The notes: generated from the letters alone by a model not told the origin. A DNA stretch of 64,000 nucleotides from Marisediminitalea lipolytica (GCF_001758465.1 NZ_MJIC01000010.1:1-64000), one strand, 5' to 3'. Positions 7,223 to 16,941 are shown, numbered from the stretch's first letter. Numbers and translations: made by a program.

Positions 7223-8497
7223 TCAAGTACCTTTCAAAAGTAAGGCAAGGGTCTCTGCGTAGAAGCGAACCAGTGCAACAAACCTGACAGCCCGTTGACC
7301 ATCAGCGAAGCCATTGGGCGTAGCGGCATACTGAGTACTTAGCTTAGGCAACTGTTGTTTTACATCTATCCACAAATCCGGATTGCCGCCGGCCGCCTGG
7401 GTGAGTTGGCGGGCATCCTCAATATGCTCAATGCCAATTGCGTAGGCTGCCAGTGTAAACCAGCGTCGATCCGGTGCACCGATCCGGGCCGGTAAGCGGG
7501 CATCAATAAGGTCAATAGCGCCACTTATTTGCCCCAGACGTTCACCGGGTAATGGCGTTGCAAAGGTGTTATCCGGTTGGTTTGTTTGCCAGTTGCCTTG
7601 CAGATAATCGATAGCGGCGATAAACAAAATATCCTGATTACTTTGCAGGCGCTCCAGTTGGCGTTTTATGTGAGGATAATGTTGTTCAAAGGCCAGCATA
7701 AATGCCCGGGCATCCTGATTTGCTAATGGCGGCATTGGCGACATTAGTTGATCCCGTAAAATTGCGAGAGATCCGTTAGTCCGGCTTAGGTGGGTATATT
7801 CAAACAAACTGGCCAGTAAGGCTACATCGGACGCACGGGTGAGCCATTGCTTAACCAGCCTGCTATCGGTAACGGATTCGGTACGAAACTGACTAAAACG
7901 ATTACCGATCAACGGCAACCACACTTCAGGTAAAAGCGTACAGCCATTTTGCTGGTGACTAAGTTGCTCCAGCAAACTCATACTGTCAGGCGTTGTGGCT
8001 GTTTTCCAGGTAACCTTTGTTTGCGCATTCGCCGCATTTAGCAGCGCTGGTAAAACCAGGCGCTGTTCCACTGGCAGCGCCTCACAAGGCGTGTCAGTAG
8101 CGTTAGCGGATAAGTAAACCAGAGAGCTGGTAAAAAGCTCAGGGCCATTACTTAGCAATGGATTATCGCTCGGTCCGGAGAAGTGGGGGGCGGCAATATC
8201 TATTGTTTGTCTGGTGAGTGCGTTTAGCAGGTCTTGCTCGCCGTAAAAAGGCACAACAGTAAGCGCAACTTCAAGATAATCGGCGTAACCACGCGCATAA
8301 AGATAATCAAATCCCTGGGGGCCATCAGCAGTGGTGTGATAGTGGTGACGGTCATTAAGCACCCCCACTTTCAGCTCACCTTTTTGCAAAATATTGATAA
8401 GGCTGGTCTGTGCCTGAACGCAGCACAAGGCTGAGAAACCTAAACACAGTGGTAACAGCAATAATCGGATAAATATCGGGGGAACAAAGCGCTTCAT
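7223..8497 (-). CDS. MltF-like protein without catalytic glutamate (probable pseudoenzyme)
   Basis: A signal peptide (about 1-30) is followed by a periplasmic binding-protein-like domain (35-270, with GFDYLYARGYADYL) and a C-terminal domain (285-420) matching the lytic transglycosylase part of MltF. The matching strings include WFTLAAYAIGIEHIEDAR and GGNPDLWIDVKQQLP. Where active MltF has the catalytic Glu (AAI.YQES.W), this protein reads AAIDYLQGNW, with Gln300 in its place. The GVRGxMMLT segment is also missing. At 424 aa it is about 90 residues shorter than E. coli MltF. Position between tadA and purL supports orthology with mltF. Murein cleavage is unlikely; a binding or regulatory role is inferred. 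Confidence 0.85.
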   Translation of the reverse strand: MKRFVPPIFIRLLLLPLCLGFSALCCVQAQTSLINILQKGELKVGVLNDRHHYHTTADGPQGFDYLYARGYADYLEVALTVVPFYGEQDLLNALTRQTIDIAAPHFSGPSDNPLLSNGPELFTSSLVYLSANATDTPCEALPVEQRLVLPALLNAANAQTKVTWKTATTPDSMSLLEQLSHQQNGCTLLPEVWLPLIGNRFSQFRTESVTDSRLVKQWLTRASDVALLASLFEYTHLSRTNGSLAILRDQLMSPMPPLANQDARAFMLAFEQHYPHIKRQLERLQSNQDILFIAAIDYLQGNWQTNQPDNTFATPLPGERLGQISGAIDLIDARLPARIGAPDRRWFTLAAYAIGIEHIEDARQLTQAAGGNPDLWIDVKQQLPKLSTQYAATPNGFADGQRAVRFVALVRFYAETLALLLKGT

Positions 8498-8594
8498 TAT
8501 TTTCTTTTATTATTCTTTTACTGGGACATCGTCGTTAAAACGACGGGATCCGGATTTTTTGGTAAAAAAATTACGGTTGAATAACCCTTGCTGG

Positions 8595-8623
8595 TTATCA
8601 AGCCGCCGCTTTTCCACTATAAT
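8595..8623 (+). promoter_or_regulatory. Sigma-70 promoter of purL
   Basis: TTATCA (8595-8600), a 17-nt spacer and a perfect TATAAT (8618-8623) lie 84 nt before the purL ATG. I searched by eye for a PurR operator (ACGCAAACGTTTGCGT-like) and found none. Confidence 0.55.
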
Positions 8624-8706
8624 CCGCGCCAAACAAGTTCACAACCAGGACCGGCGGTTGAATGGCATTTACTCTGCTCCGGTTCTCTCAAATTAGGTAG
8701 CAAACT

Positions 8707-11700
8707 ATGTTGGTCCTACGTGGCGCTCCGGCGTTATCTGACTTCCGCGCAGCTAAATTAATCCAGCGACTACAGCAATCCGGTATCGAGGTCACTCATC
8801 TTTATAGTGAGTTCGTTCATTTGGTCGACTGTGACAACTCACTGACCGAAGAGCAACTGTCGGTGCTGGATAAATTGTTAACCTATGGACCGAAGCAGGC
8901 GCAGGAAGCAGCCACAGGCGAGTGCTTTTTTGTCACGCCTCGTCCGGGCACGATTTCGCCCTGGTCAAGTAAAGCAACCAACATTGCGCATAACTGTGGT
9001 TTAACCGACATCAGCCGCGTAGAAAGAGGGTGCGCTTATTATGTGGCAGCTGCCGAGGCGCTGACCGAAGAACAGCGTAATGCCATAGCCGCAGCGCTGC
9101 ACGATCGCATGACCGAAAGCGTGTTTGCCGCGCCTGAAGCGGCATCGGTGTTGTTTGATAAGCATCAGCCCCGCGTATTTACCTCTGTGGATATTTTAGG
9201 TGAAGGCAAAGCGGCGCTGGTGTCTGCAAACCAAACTCTGGGCCTGGCTCTTGCGGATGACGAAATTGATTACCTGTACGACAACTTTGTTAAGTTAGGT
9301 CGTAATCCTAACGACATTGAACTGTATATGTTTGCCCAGGCTAACTCAGAGCACTGCCGCCATAAAATCTTTAACGCCGATTGGACTATCGACGGTGAAG
9401 TGCAGCCTAAATCATTGTTCAAAATGATTAAAAACACCTTTGAGGTGTGCCCCGAATATGTTTTCTCGGCCTATAAAGATAACGCGGCCGTTATGGAAGG
9501 CTGGCAGGCAGGGCGCTTCTTCCCTGAGCCACAGTCTCATGAATATGCCTATCATCACGAAGATATTGCCATCCTGATGAAGGTTGAAACCCACAACCAC
9601 CCAACCGCGATTTCGCCGTTCCCTGGTGCTGCTACCGGTTCTGGTGGCGAAATTCGTGACGAAGGGGCTACCGGTCGTGGCTCTAAGCCGAAAGCCGGTT
9701 TAGTGGGCTTTACCGTGTCTAACCTGAAACTGCCTGACGCTGTGCGTCCCTGGGAAGTGGATTACGGCAAACCGTCCCGCATAGTTAGTGCGCTGGATAT
9801 TATGATTGAAGGCCCATTGGGTGGTGCGGCGTTTAACAATGAGTTTGGTCGTCCTAACCTGTTAGGTTATTTCCGTACCTACGAGCAGGAAGTTAACAGC
9901 TTTAACGGCGTAGAGGTTCGTGGTTACCATAAACCTATTATGCTGGCTGGTGGTCTGGGGAACATTCGTAAAGACCACGTCGAAAAAGGCGAAATTACCG
10001 TTGGAGCTAAACTGATCGTACTGGGTGGTCCGGCCATGAATATCGGTCTGGGCGGCGGTGCCGCGTCTTCAATGGCGTCAGGTCAGTCAAGCGAAGATCT
10101 GGATTTTGCATCGGTACAGCGCGATAACCCGGAAATGGAACGTCGCTGTCAGGAAGTGATTGATACCTGCTGGCAGCTGGGCGATGAGAACCCCATTCAG
10201 TTTATTCACGATGTGGGCGCTGGTGGTTTATCCAATGCCATGCCGGAGCTGGTTAACGACGGCGGTCGTGGCGGCCGCTTTGAATTGCGCAAGGTATTAT
10301 CAGACGAGCCGGGTATGTCGCCGCTGGAGATTTGGTGTAACGAATCTCAGGAACGTTATGTGTTGTCAGTTGCGCCAGAAAAACTGGCCGTGTTCGAAGC
10401 TATCTGTCAGCGTGAGCGTGCCCCCTTTGCGGTAATTGGTGAAGCCACCGAAGAACAACATCTGTTATTGAATGATGAACACTTCGATAATCAGCCAATC
10501 GACCTGCCACTGGAAGTGTTGCTGGGCAAGCCGCCTAAAATGCATCGTGATGTAGCGAGTACTTCGCACAGTTCAGCCGAGCTGGATTGCAGCAATATTA
10601 CGGTTGCCGATGCGGCCGAGCGTTTACTGCGCCTGCCGGCTATCGCAGAGAAAACTTTCCTTATTACCATCGGTGACCGCAGTGTTACCGGTTTGGTTAG
10701 CCGTGATCAGATGGTGGGTCCATGGCAGGTGCCGGTTGCTGATGTTGCGGTAACGGCTTCGGCTTTCGACACCTATCACGGTGAAGCAATGGCGATGGGC
10801 GAGCGTACACCGGTTGCATTACTGGATTTTGCTGCCTCGGCGCGTTTAGCTGTTGCCGAATCCATTACTAATATTGCCGCTGCTCATATCGGCGATATGA
10901 AACGCATTAAACTTTCTGCAAACTGGATGGCCGCCGCCGGTCACCCGGGTGAAGACGCGGGTCTTTACGAAGCGGTTAAAGCCGTGGGTGAAGAGCTGTG
11001 TCCGGCACTGGGCCTGACGATTCCGGTGGGTAAAGATTCCATGTCGATGAAAACGGCATGGCAGGATGAGGGCGAAGATAAAGCCGTTACGGCACCGCTC
11101 TCACTGGTGATTACCGCTTTTGGCGCTGCCTCTGATATTCGTAAAACGGTGACTCCGCAACTGCGCACCGACAAAGGTGATACCGTACTGTTGCTGGTTG
11201 ATCTAGGCGCTGGTAAGAATCGCCTGGGAGCAAGCTGTCTTGCTCAGGTTTATAACCAGTTGGGTAACACACCGGTGGATCTTGATGCGCCGGAACTGTT
11301 GCTGAACTTCTTTAACTCAGTGCAAGCCTTGTTAGCCGACAATAAACTGCTGGCTTACCATGACCGTTCTGACGGCGGCTTGTTTGTAACCGTGGCTGAA
11401 ATGGCTTTTGCGGGTAAAACCGGGGTGAGCATTGCACTGGACAGTCTTGGTGATGATGACCTGGCTGCATTGTACAGTGAAGAACTGGGTGCAGTGCTGC
11501 AGGTTAAGGCAGAAGACGCCGAAGCAGCGCTGGCGTTGTTTGCCAGCAATGGTCTGGGTGATCTGGTTCATCAGATTGGTACGCTTAACGCTGACGATAC
11601 CATTGAGTTTAGCCGCGCTGGTGAAACCGTGCTTAGCGAAGCGCGCACCACTTACCGCGCAATCTGGGCAGAAACCACTCACGCTATGCAGCGTTTACGG

Positions 11701-12594
11701 GATAACCCTGATTGTGCTGATCAGGAATTTACTGCTAAACAGGATGCTAAGGATCCGGGCTTACACGCTAAGCTGAGCTACGACATTAACGAAGATGTTG
11801 CCGCGCCTTATATTGCTAAGGGCGTTAAGCCTCGTATTGCAATTTTGCGTGAGCAGGGGGTTAACTCGCATCTGGAAATGGCTGCTGCGTTTACTCGTGC
11901 AGGCTTCACCGCTATCGATGTGCACATGAGCGATGTATTGTCTGGCGCGGTTTCGCTGGAAGAGTTTAAAGGTTTAGCGGCCTGTGGTGGTTTCTCTTAC
12001 GGTGACGTGCTGGGTGCCGGTGAAGGCTGGGCGAAGTCAATTCTGTTTAACCCACGGGCACGTGAACAGTTTGAAGGTTTCTTCCATCGTGATGACACCT
12101 TTAGTTTAGGTGTTTGTAACGGTTGTCAGATGCTGTCTAACTTAAAAGCCTTGATCCCGGGCACCGCCAGCTGGCCACATTTTGTGACCAACCAGTCAGA
12201 GCGATTTGAAGCCCGCGTGGCCATGGTTGAAGTGCAGCAGTCTAAATCAGTCTTGTTTGCTGATATGGCTGGATCAAGAATGCCTATTGCCGTCTCTCAC
12301 GGTGAAGGCCGGGCAGAATTTGCCAGCGATGCTGATTTACAGTCTGTGCAGGAAAAGGTAGCGCTGCGCTATGTTAACAATTACGGGGACGTGGCAACGC
12401 AGTATCCGGCGAACCCGAATGGTTCACCCCTGGGGATTACCGGTCTGACTACTGATGATGGTCGTTGTACCATCATGATGCCACACCCGGAGCGTGTATT
12501 CAGGGCGGTAGCTAACTCATGGCGTGCCGATGAGTGGCAGGAAGATTCACCGTGGATGCGAATTTTCCGCAACGCACGACGTTTTGTTGATTAA
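8707..12594 (+). CDS. purL: Phosphoribosylformylglycinamidine synthase PurL
   Basis: PurL catalyses step four of purine synthesis, converting FGAR to FGAM with glutamine and ATP. At 1295 aa it is the large single-chain gammaproteobacterial form: an N-terminal linker domain, two AIRS-like synthetase halves (for example [20 protein letters not shown] and the GDRSVTG region) and a C-terminal class I glutaminase with nucleophile Cys in GVCNGCQML near residue 1136 and catalytic His-Pro-Glu near the end. The gene appears monocistronic, with a promoter at 8595-8623 and a weak hairpin after the stop. No anomalies were seen. Confidence 0.97.
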   Translation: MLVLRGAPALSDFRAAKLIQRLQQSGIEVTHLYSEFVHLVDCDNSLTEEQLSVLDKLLTYGPKQAQEAATGECFFVTPRPGTISPWSSKATNIAHNCGLTDISRVERGCAYYVAAAEALTEEQRNAIAAALHDRMTESVFAAPEAASVLFDKHQPRVFTSVDILGEGKAALVSANQTLGLALADDEIDYLYDNFVKLGRNPNDIELYMFAQANSEHCRHKIFNADWTIDGEVQPKSLFKMIKNTFEVCPEYVFSAYKDNAAVMEGWQAGRFFPEPQSHEYAYHHEDIAILMKVETHNHPTAISPFPGAATGSGGEIRDEGATGRGSKPKAGLVGFTVSNLKLPDAVRPWEVDYGKPSRIVSALDIMIEGPLGGAAFNNEFGRPNLLGYFRTYEQEVNSFNGVEVRGYHKPIMLAGGLGNIRKDHVEKGEITVGAKLIVLGGPAMNIGLGGGAASSMASGQSSEDLDFASVQRDNPEMERRCQEVIDTCWQLGDENPIQFIHDVGAGGLSNAMPELVNDGGRGGRFELRKVLSDEPGMSPLEIWCNESQERYVLSVAPEKLAVFEAICQRERAPFAVIGEATEEQHLLLNDEHFDNQPIDLPLEVLLGKPPKMHRDVASTSHSSAELDCSNITVADAAERLLRLPAIAEKTFLITIGDRSVTGLVSRDQMVGPWQVPVADVAVTASAFDTYHGEAMAMGERTPVALLDFAASARLAVAESITNIAAAHIGDMKRIKLSANWMAAAGHPGEDAGLYEAVKAVGEELCPALGLTIPVGKDSMSMKTAWQDEGEDKAVTAPLSLVITAFGAASDIRKTVTPQLRTDKGDTVLLLVDLGAGKNRLGASCLAQVYNQLGNTPVDLDAPELLLNFFNSVQALLADNKLLAYHDRSDGGLFVTVAEMAFAGKTGVSIALDSLGDDDLAALYSEELGAVLQVKAEDAEAALALFASNGLGDLVHQIGTLNADDTIEFSRAGETVLSEARTTYRAIWAETTHAMQRLRDNPDCADQEFTAKQDAKDPGLHAKLSYDINEDVAAPYIAKGVKPRIAILREQGVNSHLEMAAAFTRAGFTAIDVHMSDVLSGAVSLEEFKGLAACGGFSYGDVLGAGEGWAKSILFNPRAREQFEGFFHRDDTFSLGVCNGCQMLSNLKALIPGTASWPHFVTNQSERFEARVAMVEVQQSKSVLFADMAGSRMPIAVSHGEGRAEFASDADLQSVQEKVALRYVNNYGDVATQYPANPNGSPLGITGLTTDDGRCTIMMPHPERVFRAVANSWRADEWQEDSPWMRIFRNARRFVD

Positions 12595-12612
12595 TTTCAA
12601 AAAAATGACGGT

Positions 12613-12641
12613 AAGGTGTCAAATAATTGTCCAGACACCTT
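12613..12641 (+). terminator. Hairpin after purL, possible terminator
   Basis: An 8-bp perfect stem (aaggtgtc/gacacctt) with a 13-nt loop lies 19 nt after the purL stop. There is no clear T-tract after it, so it could instead protect the mRNA end. Confidence 0.35.
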
Positions 12642-12727
12642 GCCAGCGCCCCTTTACTGCATTAAAGTAGTGCAAGCAATACGGAATGCTTTGTGGTTAC
12701 AAGGACTTGTAGGGGATGGGTGAACAT

Positions 12728-12749
12728 CACTGTATAAGTCAATACAGTG
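12728..12749 (+). promoter_or_regulatory. Perfect palindrome, candidate operator before the 45-aa ORF
   Basis: CACTGTAT and ATACAGTG form perfect 8-bp arms around a 6-nt centre, ending 24 nt before the ATG at 12774. It resembles a LexA box at first sight, but the CTG-CAG spacing is 12 rather than 10, so LexA is unlikely. It could be an operator or a 5' mRNA hairpin. Confidence 0.4.
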
Positions 12750-12773
12750 GTACAGCAATAATAAGAGACGAAT

Positions 12774-12911
12774 ATGAATCGTTCTTCAAAAGGTTTTGGT
12801 TTAACCGGCGTAGCTGTAGCAGTGCTGCTTATGATCGTCACGGCAGCCTTTGGTACCTCCGCCCAGTCAGCCGAAACTGCAACTGAAGCAGAACAAGTCA
12901 CTTCTAAATAA
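12774..12911 (+). CDS. Predicted 45-aa secreted or membrane peptide
   Basis: This short frame starts MNRSSKGFGL, has a 17-residue hydrophobic stretch (about 10-27) and then a likely signal peptidase site after GTSA, leaving an acidic, Thr/Glu-rich tail of about 15 residues. A modest Shine-Dalgarno (aagag) lies 8 nt upstream and a perfect palindrome further up. Coding is plausible because the n-region, h-region and cleavage site are in the right order. I do not know a family for it. It stands alone between purL and the convergent smrA gene. Confidence 0.5.
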   Translation: MNRSSKGFGLTGVAVAVLLMIVTAAFGTSAQSAETATEAEQVTSK

Positions 12912-12958
12912 TTCTTTAGAATCAATAAGTAACGATAGATTATGTCAGTAATGGCAGG

Positions 12959-13555
12959 CTATCGTTTTGCCTGTTTTTCACGATTTATCAATTTTTGGTT
13001 GGGATGTTTTTTAAGTAAAACATAGGTTGCGCCAAGTCCGCCATGCTGTGGTTGGGCAGTGTGAAAGGCAATTACGTTGTTAAACTGTGGCAACCAGTGA
13101 TTTACGTAAGATTTTTTCAGCGCCGGAAAGGGTTGGCTTTGTTCACCTTTGCCGTGTTGAATAAGTAACGTCCGAACGCCTCGCTCGTGAGCAGCATTGA
13201 TTTTCTGATAAAGTGTAATGCTGGAATCACGCAGGGTGAGGCCGGCCAGAGACAGCTTCTGTTCAATGGGGTACTTACCCTGACGCAGATTTTTGTACAC
13301 GCCATCCTGAATCCCGGCTTGCTTGTATTCCAGATAATCATCTGGTGCAACGGGCTTAACGCCGTCAAAGGTTAATGGGCTTTCCTTGGGTTTTTGCGCC
13401 AGCAGAGCTTCACGGCGCAGCTGTTTTTCGAGGCTTTGTTGCGTTTGCTGCAGGTGGACTTTATCGTCAGATTTTAACGGCTTTACATCGCCAAGTTCCT
13501 GCAGGAAATCCTGAAAACTATCGAGTTGTTCAAAATCCTGGTCTTCGTCGCGCAT
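12959..13555 (-). CDS. smrA: SmrA-type Smr-domain protein (YdaL-like)
   Basis: The C-terminal Smr domain of this 198-aa protein shows LLIQHGKG, SYVNHWLPQF, FHTAQPQHGGLGATYVLL and a preceding GVYKNLRQGKYP segment, a pattern characteristic of SmrA/YdaL. As in SmrA, the LDLHG motif of other Smr proteins is absent (here LSLAG). Smr domains nick or cleave nucleic acids; the substrate of SmrA is not settled. The frame extends to an ATG at 13585, but the ATG at 13555 has a strong GGGGGAG Shine-Dalgarno 5 nt away and is preferred. The N-terminal part is charged and probably disordered. Confidence 0.87.
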   Translation of the reverse strand: MRDEDQDFEQLDSFQDFLQELGDVKPLKSDDKVHLQQTQQSLEKQLRREALLAQKPKESPLTFDGVKPVAPDDYLEYKQAGIQDGVYKNLRQGKYPIEQKLSLAGLTLRDSSITLYQKINAAHERGVRTLLIQHGKGEQSQPFPALKKSYVNHWLPQFNNVIAFHTAQPQHGGLGATYVLLKKHPNQKLINREKQAKR

Positions 13556-13624
13556 AACTCCCCCGCATACACTCTGACAATGCAACTAATACGCTATCGC
13601 AGCGATAAAGTTCAATCAGTTAAC

Positions 13625-13700
13625 TGGCGTCCCCACCGCGACTCGAACGCAGATCTAAAACTTAGGAGGTTCTTGTTTTATCCAGTTAAACTATGGGGAC
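13625..13700 (-). tRNA. tRNA-Arg (anticodon CCU)
   Basis: A 76-nt cloverleaf reads on the minus strand: acceptor stem GTCCCCA/TGGGGAC, discriminator G and encoded CCA; a D arm; an anticodon arm with loop CTCCTAA, giving anticodon CCU, which decodes AGG; and a T arm CTGCG-TTCGAGT-CGCGG. All stems pair apart from a few G-U or A-U pairs. Its promoter lies immediately upstream. Confidence 0.95.
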
Positions 13701-13708
13701 CTGGCTCG

Positions 13709-13736
13709 ATTATACGCAAAAATACGGATGTGTTAA
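13709..13736 (-). promoter_or_regulatory. Sigma-70 promoter of tRNA-Arg
   Basis: On the minus strand TTAACA, a 16-nt spacer and a perfect TATAAT end 8 nt before the mature tRNA 5' base. The region between is GC-rich, like a stringent discriminator. Confidence 0.75.
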
Positions 13737-13828
13737 CCCTTAGATTTATCTACGAATTACATTCGCTTTTAATGTAACCAGTATATTTATAAAAATCAGA
13801 ATAACCGCAAAATCAAGGAGCTGATGAA

Positions 13829-14827
13829 ATGAACTACGATGCACAGACAGCTAATATTGTTTTACTCAGAAGTCCCGTCGCACTGCTGGCTGAAGGGTTT
13901 GCCGGTATTGGCTGGGGGCAGTTTGATCTGAGTAATTGCCACTCGGCAGAGGAAGTTGATAACTGTATTGAGGCCAGTGGTCATGGGGTAGGGCGTAGTC
14001 GCAATCAGCTGCGCCGCTTTGCCGAAATAAAACAAGGCGACATTATTGTTGTGCCGGCGCCAGCACGTATATTTATTGGCATAGCTACCGGTAAAAAGCG
14101 TTTTTGTTGCGATTTTCCCTGGGGCGAAAACCAGGTAGGTGTCGATTTCTTCTCTGACAAAGACATTGGCCCGCTATCCATTGCCCGCTCAGAGCTGATG
14201 AAAAACTTGCAGGCACGCTTACGGATCAGGTTGACCGTGGCCGATCTTAACTATTTCAGAGAGGAAATTCTGGGTTGGGTTGAACAAATGGCTTCCAATG
14301 GCTCAATAGTCGGTTATTCAGCGCTAAATGAGAAAAAAGAGGCACTGCTCGAATCATTTAAATTGTCATTGTTAAGTAATTTACGCCAGGGCAAACATTA
14401 CCTTAAGGCCGGCGGAGAAGGCCTGGAAGTGCTGGTAAAAGAGTTGTTAGAGCTGGAAGGATATAACGCGGTCATTCCGTCGAAGAATACCTACGAAGCA
14501 GGCATAGACGTGGATATTGTTGCAGAGTATACAGGCCCGTTTTTAACGCAAAAATTGCTGGTACAGGTGAAAGATCATACCGGAATGACGTCGGCACATG
14601 GTCTTGAGCAGTTACTCAGGGTTCCAGAAAAAGACGATTATAATTTATGTTTGATTTCGTTAGGTGAATTTGACCAATCCGTCACTGAAAAGGCGGGTAA
14701 AAAAGGGGTTACCCTGATGGATGGAAACGCTTTTGTAGAATGGTTGTCGGAACGGGTTGATGAATTATCGCCTGCTACCCAACAAAAACTGGGCCTGGTG
14801 ACTACACCCAGCATTATTATCGAGTAG
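13829..14827 (+). CDS. Mrr-like restriction endonuclease domain protein (orphan)
   Basis: Residues 190-320 of this 332-aa protein form a PD-(D/E)XK nuclease fold of the Mrr_cat type: GGEGLEVLVKELLELEGYNA, then Asp227 in GIDVDI and the Gln246-Val-Lys248 strand. The N-terminal 150 residues (with GIGWGQFDLSN and IKQGDIIVVP) look like a separate reader-type domain. By analogy with type IV enzymes it may sense modified bases, but this is inference. A clear AAGGAG lies 8 nt before the ATG. There is no methyltransferase or other restriction gene beside it. It sits between a tRNA gene and flgT, a common place for gained defence genes. Confidence 0.75.
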   Translation: MNYDAQTANIVLLRSPVALLAEGFAGIGWGQFDLSNCHSAEEVDNCIEASGHGVGRSRNQLRRFAEIKQGDIIVVPAPARIFIGIATGKKRFCCDFPWGENQVGVDFFSDKDIGPLSIARSELMKNLQARLRIRLTVADLNYFREEILGWVEQMASNGSIVGYSALNEKKEALLESFKLSLLSNLRQGKHYLKAGGEGLEVLVKELLELEGYNAVIPSKNTYEAGIDVDIVAEYTGPFLTQKLLVQVKDHTGMTSAHGLEQLLRVPEKDDYNLCLISLGEFDQSVTEKAGKKGVTLMDGNAFVEWLSERVDELSPATQQKLGLVTTPSIIIE

Positions 14828-14837
14828 TGCCTGACAC

Positions 14838-14863
14838 ATAACCCTGCCTGGTAGCAGGGTTAT
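14838..14863. terminator. Bidirectional terminator between the Mrr-like gene and flgT
   Basis: A perfect 10-bp stem (ataaccctgc/gcagggttat) with a 6-nt loop lies 11 nt after the Mrr-like stop and 17 nt after the convergent flgT stop. Confidence 0.7.
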
Positions 14864-14879
14864 ATCGACATTCATAGAA

Positions 14880-16061
14880 TTAGCGCTTAGCCACAAAGTC
14901 ATTAGCCTGAATGTTAGCCAGGAAATCATCATTGACCGCTTTAACCCGGGCATTATCAGCGTAGGCTTCGATGACCTCTACTTCTGACGGGTAGAGGTGA
15001 TACTGCAAAAACTTAACGCCGCGATAGTCGGTGACTTCCTGCACCTGATACACCGAAAGGGTATCGCCCACTTTAAGACCATGCTGACGGCCAAGTGAAA
15101 TATTCAGCTCATTACCGGCGCTGATACTGATGACTCTGCCAGTGGCGGGCACGCAGGCGAGTACCTCATCCACATCGCTCTGTAATTGCTGAAGCTGATG
15201 CTGTAGTGCCTTGCCATAAGCGCTTTGCCAAAAATGGTTTGAAGAGGCATCGACCTGAGCAAAACGATCAAACTCCCATTCTGACTCTGCTTCGTAGGTT
15301 TTTTCCAGCAGCGGGGCACCGTTTACACCGTCAATGAGTTCTACTTTCAGGCGGAAATTGCGCATTGCCGTGTCATCCTCCCAGAAGGCCAGGCGGTTTG
15401 GCTGCGGACGAAATACGCTGAGATCCTCAATGATCCCGGTTAACACAAACTGACTTTTAGTCTGGGTCGCCAGTGCGGTAGCCTGGTCGCGGATTTGACG
15501 TGATTGCCACTGTACCGTGTAGGGTTCAACCACACTGATAACAGCGAATTCAGCTGACCTATCGAATTCGCGTTTTATTTGGGAGGTTACCAGTCGACCA
15601 AGCTCCTGAACCTGACCATCCTGGGCATGCTGAGGTTCCAGCATCGGAAAATAACTGGTAGCGATGGTTTTACTGAACGTGGCAGCGGAGCATTGGCGGG
15701 CGGCAGGAAAAATGTCGGCGCGAATGCGCACGGTCACGGCGTCATCGTGCCAGGATTCTGAAATCAACTCTAGCTGACGGACTTCGCCTGTGCTACTGAT
15801 TTCCATCTGTTCCTTATTTAACAGGCCATCGGTTAATTGCTGAACACTGCGTACCGAAGCCCCGGCAAACAGCATTGCTTGTCGTAGGGCTTCCTGGGTT
15901 GCCTGATGTTTGGCCTGAATTTTATTGCCATTATAGACTGCAGCCTGCCCCTGGGTTTCATACCAGGCGGCATAACTTTGCCCTGAAAATCCAGCTAACA
16001 GGCAGGTAGTCGCCGATAGTAAGCCGGCCAAACGGGTTAATTTCATCCAAGTTGTCTTCAT
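14880..16061 (-). CDS. flgT: Flagellar H-ring assembly protein FlgT
   Basis: FlgT builds the H ring around the LP ring of sodium-type polar flagella and helps recruit the stator ring. This 393-aa protein has a signal peptide (about 1-31, cleavage after SYA), an N-terminal domain opening AWYETQGQAAVYNG and middle and C-terminal domains ending in an SH3-like fold (HGLKVGDTLSVYQ). Length is close to Vibrio FlgT. It is divergent from flgP, with a 296-nt region between them. I found no clear sigma-54 or sigma-28 site for the flgT direction. Confidence 0.92.
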   Translation of the reverse strand: MKTTWMKLTRLAGLLSATTCLLAGFSGQSYAAWYETQGQAAVYNGNKIQAKHQATQEALRQAMLFAGASVRSVQQLTDGLLNKEQMEISSTGEVRQLELISESWHDDAVTVRIRADIFPAARQCSAATFSKTIATSYFPMLEPQHAQDGQVQELGRLVTSQIKREFDRSAEFAVISVVEPYTVQWQSRQIRDQATALATQTKSQFVLTGIIEDLSVFRPQPNRLAFWEDDTAMRNFRLKVELIDGVNGAPLLEKTYEAESEWEFDRFAQVDASSNHFWQSAYGKALQHQLQQLQSDVDEVLACVPATGRVISISAGNELNISLGRQHGLKVGDTLSVYQVQEVTDYRGVKFLQYHLYPSEVEVIEAYADNARVKAVNDDFLANIQANDFVAKR

Positions 16062-16288
16062 CAGTATTACTCTTAACTACTCTTAGCGTTGGCAAAAATG
16101 GCCGCTAACTTGTTATAACTTGCTTTAGCCTGCCTGTGAATACAGGGTATAGTGCTGTTAGTAACACTTCGACGTTTCATACCGTCAAGCCGCTGACATC
16201 CTGGCAGGTGTTTCTTGCTATCTGTCCAAGCTCTGCATATTTCGTTCCTACAATGATTCTCCGTCAGTGTCCCATAGCAAAACATGTT

Positions 16289-16304
16289 GGGCACAAAAAT
16301 TGCT
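16289..16304 (+). promoter_or_regulatory. Sigma-54 promoter of flgP
   Basis: GGGCACAAAAATTGCT matches TGGCAC-N5-TTGCW in all but the first base, with the -24 GG and -12 GC separated by exactly 10 nt. The flgP ATG at 16358 is 54 nt downstream of the -12 element. Confidence 0.7.
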
Positions 16305-16357
16305 GAACAAACATCACAACACAGCCGATGGCTGGAAGCTTAAATTTTGGTGATGCT

Positions 16358-16840
16358 ATGCGTATTATTTCTATCCGACTTTTGCACAAATGCCTGATTG
16401 GTGTTGCCTGCCTGGTGCTGATGAGTGGCTGTACGTCGATGTTCGACAAATATGTTGAATGGGAATCCGTTGAGCCCGAGGCTTACCCGCTGCTTAGCGC
16501 GGTAGGTTATGCGCCTATCGCTTCCCAGCATGGTAACAGTGATTCTGAAAAGGCATTAATGGCAATGAAAGCGTCTAAACTGGATGCTTATCGTGAGTTG
16601 GCAGAGCAGGTTTATGGTCAGCAGATTAATGGCCAGCAATCGGTAGCTAATATGGTGATGAATAATGCTCAGCTACAGGCATCGGTAGAAGGAGTGATCC
16701 GTGGCGCCCGGGTTGTTAAAACCTACCCGGTAGGTGAGGACACCTACGCCACAGAATTAGAGCTGGACATGGAGCAGGTTTACAATATTTATCTTGCTAC
16801 CGCACGCCCCCAACGTTTAAAAACGGTGAAATACTATTAA
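16358..16840 (+). CDS. flgP: Flagellar outer-membrane lipoprotein FlgP (LPP20 family)
   Basis: FlgP forms the large outer disc of the H ring in polar flagella. The 160-aa protein begins MRIISIRLLHKC and has a lipobox LMSGC near residue 25, then an LPP20-type domain (KASKLDAYRELAEQVYG, VEGVIRGARVV). The frame is open to an ATG ten codons further upstream, but the later start gives a normal lipoprotein signal and lies just after a sigma-54 promoter. flgO, the usual partner, is not beside it in this window. Confidence 0.88.
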   Translation: MRIISIRLLHKCLIGVACLVLMSGCTSMFDKYVEWESVEPEAYPLLSAVGYAPIASQHGNSDSEKALMAMKASKLDAYRELAEQVYGQQINGQQSVANMVMNNAQLQASVEGVIRGARVVKTYPVGEDTYATELELDMEQVYNIYLATARPQRLKTVKYY

Positions 16841-16941
16841 TTGTCGACTCTAATCTGCAAGCACGTGGGCAGGCCAGCCCTTTTCAGCTCCGGTGAAGTC
16901 TTTTATAGTGGCAAAAACAATAGGAAGACCAGGGGGCATAC

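Noticed and set aside
8530-8545. cgtcgt/acgacg inverted repeat between mltF and purL as a terminator or PurR site
   Set aside because: Only 6 bp, no plus-strand gene ends there, and it does not match the PurR consensus.
12728-12749. Palindrome as a LexA (SOS) box
   Set aside because: The CTG-CAG spacing is 12 nt, not 10, and the gene is not a known SOS gene.
12662-12925. 87-codon minus-strand frame across the 45-aa gene
   Set aside because: No ribosome site; it is the antisense shadow of the peptide gene and its palindrome.
13526-13777. 83-codon plus-strand frame starting inside smrA
   Set aside because: It runs through the tRNA-Arg gene and its promoter on the other strand, so it is not a protein gene.
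16073-16294. Minus-strand frame between flgT and flgP
   Set aside because: Lies in the divergent promoter region, overlaps the sigma-54 site of flgP and has no recognisable product.
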